From Actinomycetales bacterium (GTDB taxonomy: Bacteria; Actinomycetota; Actinomycetes; Actinomycetales; Actinomycetaceae), in contig JAAZBW010000285.1 of assembly GCA_012513625.1 (NCBI GenBank), positions 1 through 7,030 of the forward strand: a stretch of DNA of 7,030 nucleotides, in the 5' to 3' direction. Of the stretch, positions 5,344 through 7,030 are shown one piece after another; the stretch's first letter is position 1; every line of letters begins with the position of its first letter. Below the pieces are notes generated by a model. That model did no database searches. It saw only the letters and a program-made list of their open reading frames with translations, and was not told the DNA's origin. Position numbers and translations under genes: made by a program.

Positions 5344-5554
5344 CGCCCCCCGCCACGGCCATTCGGTGGCAGTGCTGGTGAACCCGCAGTCCTTGCGACG
5401 GAGGAAAGTGGACGCCATGTGGGAGGCCGCCGATGAACTGGAACGCGAGCTCGCCAAGGGCCGAACTCGACCGATCGGGGACAGCGGCCTCACCCACGAA
5501 GAGGCTGAGAGCTGGGTTACCGGGGGACGGCACGAGCGGGAGCGCGGCAGGTGA
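5324..5554 (+). CDS. Small charged protein in the antitoxin position of a VapBC-like pair
   Basis: Up to 76 residues, located immediately before a PIN-domain gene, with its TGA overlapping that gene's ATG (TGATG, 5552-5556). Such coupling is typical of antitoxin-toxin pairs. The C-terminal part is charged and helical: MWEAADELERELAKGR, then LTHEEAESWVTGGRHERER. It could wrap the PIN active site as VapB tails do, but I see no ribbon-helix-helix, AbrB or Phd signature. The start is uncertain. ATG 5324 has GGAG nearby and overlaps the previous gene by 20 nt; GTG codons at 5366-5380 would begin at VAVLVNPQSLRRRK; ATG 5417 has the best Shine-Dalgarno (GGAGGAAAG, 5399-5407) but leaves only 45 residues. 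The antitoxin role is inferred from position. Confidence 0.6.
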   Translation: MRSTRTDAPRHGHSVAVLVNPQSLRRRKVDAMWEAADELERELAKGRTRPIGDSGLTHEEAESWVTGGRHERERGR

Positions 5555-5973
5555 TGGACGCATTCGACGCCGACGTCCTCATCTACGCCTCCATACCGGG
5601 CCACCCTCTGGGTGCGCCGGTGCGGGAGGTGCTCGAGCGCACCGGCGCTCCCGGGGCTCCCCACGCGATCGGCTCGGTTCTGCTCATCCCGGAAGTGCTG
5701 TCAAGGCCGCTCCGTTCAGGGGATGCGAAGGCCACAAACACCCTCACTGAGCTTCTCGCCCGCCTCGACCTCCTGCCCTTCGATCACCACACGGCTCGCG
5801 TGGCCACGCACCTCGCTGCGCGATATGGGCTCCGTGCAGCTGATGCCGCCCACCTGGCGACAGCTGCCGTGGCCGGAGCGGACCGGTTCATCACCAACAA
5901 TCGGCGCGCTTTTCCACAGACCGTCGACGTCGTGGCACTCACCTATCCGGAGGACCTCACACCGTTTCCGTAA
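5554..5973 (+). CDS. PIN-domain protein, VapC-like putative RNase toxin
   Basis: A 139-residue single PIN domain, the usual size for VapC toxins, which cut RNA with Mg2+ bound by three or four acidic residues. Seen here: Asp5 in DAFDADVLIY, Glu47 in LLIPEVLSR, Asp97 in LRAADAAHLATA and Asp110 in GADRFITNN. The family often has another Asp at the end of the last motif (TND); here it is Asn116. The three core acidic residues are present, so activity is plausible. The ATG at 5554 overlaps the upstream stop by one base; a GTG codon just before it at 5551 is an alternative giving one extra residue. It is the last gene of the three-gene rightward cassette. The target RNA cannot be inferred. A role in rRNA or RNA maturation, rather than as a toxin, is less likely given the small coupled partner. 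Confidence 0.85.
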   Translation: MDAFDADVLIYASIPGHPLGAPVREVLERTGAPGAPHAIGSVLLIPEVLSRPLRSGDAKATNTLTELLARLDLLPFDHHTARVATHLAARYGLRAADAAHLATAAVAGADRFITNNRRAFPQTVDVVALTYPEDLTPFP

Positions 5974-5983
5974 CCTGCCGGCG

Positions 5984-6038
5984 AGGGAAGACCGCGGGCA
6001 GGCTGGCGCCCAACGCCGCCGTGGCCGCAGTCCTCCCT
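5984..6038. terminator. Possible bidirectional hairpin terminator between convergent genes
   Basis: The segment 5984-5997 is nearly complementary to 6025-6038: 12 of 14 positions pair, and the two remaining positions become G-U pairs in the minus-strand transcript. It lies 11 nt after the PIN gene stop and 16 nt before the stop of the leftward oxidoreductase gene. The loop is long (27 nt), holds a smaller GGCG/CGCC stem, and there is no T-tract, so the call is tentative. Confidence 0.4.
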
Positions 6039-6053
6039 GGAGCCGTGTAGCCG

Positions 6054-7030
6054 CTACTGGATGCGGTCGCCCTCCACGGGGCCGTCCCAGTTCGGCTTCC
6101 AGCCGAGCTCCGGGGCAACGTGCTCCGCGAACGCCCCGAGCACGTGCAGGTTGTAGTCCACGCCCAACTGCGTGGGAATCGTGAGCATGACGGTGTCCGC
6201 CGCCTCCACGGCCGCATCGGCCCGGAGCGCCTCCACCACCCTGTCCGGCTCGTCCGCATACGTCTTGCCGAAGGTAGAGCGGAACCCGTCGATCACCCCG
6301 ATCTGGTCCTCGCTCGCCTGGCCGCGCAGCCCGAAGTACTGCCGGTCCAGCTCGTTCACGATGGGGAACACGCTCCGGGAGACGGACACCCGCGGCGTGT
6401 GCGAGTGGCCCGCCTCCTTCCAGGCGGCGCGGTAGCGGTCGATCTGTTCGCGCTGCAGATCCGCGAACGCCTCGCCCGTGGCCTCGGTCAGCAGCGTGGA
6501 GCTCATCAGGTTCACGCCCTGGTGGGCCGCCCACTCGGCGGTCTCTCGGCTCCCCGCACCCCACCAGATCCGCTCGGCGAGTCCGGGAGAGTGCGGCTCG
6601 ATCCGCAGTTTGCCCACGCGGCCGAACTGCTCCGGGTCAGCGTCCGCCACTCCCCCACCCCGGATGGCGCCCATGAAGAGTTCGAACTTGGGGCGGGCCA
6701 GGTCCGCGCCGCGCGGATCCTTCGAGCCCACATAGCCGAACGCCTCCCAGCCGCGCAGTGCTGGCTCTGGCGATCCGCGGGAGATCCCGAGCGCCACCCG
6801 GCCATCCGCAATCAGGTCGAGTGCTGCCGCCTCCTCCGCGAGGTAGAGCGGATTCTCGTAGCGCATGTCGATCACGCCCGTGCCCACCTCGATCCGCTCG
6901 GTGCGCGCCGCGATCGCGGAGAGGAGCGGCATCGGAGAGGCCGACTGCCGTGCGAAGTGGTGTACCCGGAAATAGGCACCGTTCACACCAAGTTCGTCGG
7001 CGGCCACCGAGAGCTCGATCGCCTCGTGCA
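6054..7030 (-). CDS. LLM-class (luciferase-like) flavin-dependent oxidoreductase, 5' end cut by window edge
   Basis: About 325 C-terminal residues of a bacterial luciferase-family protein, which uses reduced FMN or F420 in a TIM barrel to oxidise a small organic substrate. The frame is open to the right edge (HEAIELSVAADELG precedes a GTG that should not be taken as the start), so the start codon lies outside. Family signatures: VHHFARQ, RTERIEVGTGVIDMRYENPL, LDLIADGRVALGISRGSPE, IWWGAGSRETAEWAA and LTIPTQLGVDYNLHVL. These match a subgroup common in actinobacteria that is often annotated simply as LLM class; full-length members are about 340-350 residues, so about 20 residues are missing. The stop is the complement of 6054-6056. 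The substrate and whether FMN or F420 is used cannot be told from the sequence. It converges on the PIN cassette and shares the intergenic hairpin with it. Confidence 0.92.
   Translation of the reverse strand, partial: HEAIELSVAADELGVNGAYFRVHHFARQSASPMPLLSAIAARTERIEVGTGVIDMRYENPLYLAEEAAALDLIADGRVALGISRGSPEPALRGWEAFGYVGSKDPRGADLARPKFELFMGAIRGGGVADADPEQFGRVGKLRIEPHSPGLAERIWWGAGSRETAEWAAHQGVNLMSSTLLTEATGEAFADLQREQIDRYRAAWKEAGHSHTPRVSVSRSVFPIVNELDRQYFGLRGQASEDQIGVIDGFRSTFGKTYADEPDRVVEALRADAAVEAADTVMLTIPTQLGVDYNLHVLGAFAEHVAPELGWKPNWDGPVEGDRIQ

Noticed and set aside
1..7030. tRNA, rRNA or riboswitch genes
   Set aside because: No cloverleaf, conserved rRNA segment or recognisable aptamer was seen; the only gaps are 895-998, 4114-4207, 4511-4728 and 5974-6053.

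Overview
The window reads as high-GC (about 70% by eye) actinobacterial DNA: strong G/C preference at third codon positions, frequent GTG starts, purine-rich Shine-Dalgarno sites and tightly packed operons with 1-4 nt stop/start overlaps. I cannot name the genus from this window.

Region 1 (13-4113, + strand) is a four-gene operon that probably begins upstream of the window: an LsrF-type aldolase/thiolase, a split transketolase (separate N-terminal and C-terminal subunits) and a RuBisCO-like protein (RLP, form IV). The last three genes overlap by a few bases (stop/start overlaps at 1914-1918 and 2968-2971), so they are probably translated together. A very stable all-G:C hairpin and a small tandem repeat lie between the aldolase gene and the transketolase pair. 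The set fits catabolism of an unusual phosphorylated sugar or branched or acidic sugar: the RLP would rework a keto-acid or ketose phosphate, the transketolase would move a two-carbon unit, and the LsrF-like enzyme would cleave a phosphoketone to a triose phosphate. The parts resemble those of the D-apiose/D-apionate pathways and of autoinducer-2 breakdown, but the combination matches neither as I know them. This is the best candidate here for an undescribed pathway.

Region 2 (4114-4728) holds an intergenic cluster of four alternating-orientation copies of a TGTGTGGC-type motif between convergent genes, a small leftward gene for a 100-residue possible membrane protein, and a 218-nt divergent intergenic stretch with an 11-bp direct repeat and a small inverted repeat over the next gene's ribosome binding site.

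Region 3 (4729-5973, + strand) is a compact three-gene cassette: a helix-turn-helix-like protein of unknown family, a short charged protein in the antitoxin position, and a PIN-domain (VapC-like) putative RNase toxin. All adjacent genes overlap. It looks like a toxin-antitoxin module with an extra DNA-binding partner.

Region 4 (5974-7030) has a possible bidirectional hairpin terminator followed by a leftward gene for an LLM-class (luciferase-like) flavin-dependent oxidoreductase whose start lies beyond the right edge.
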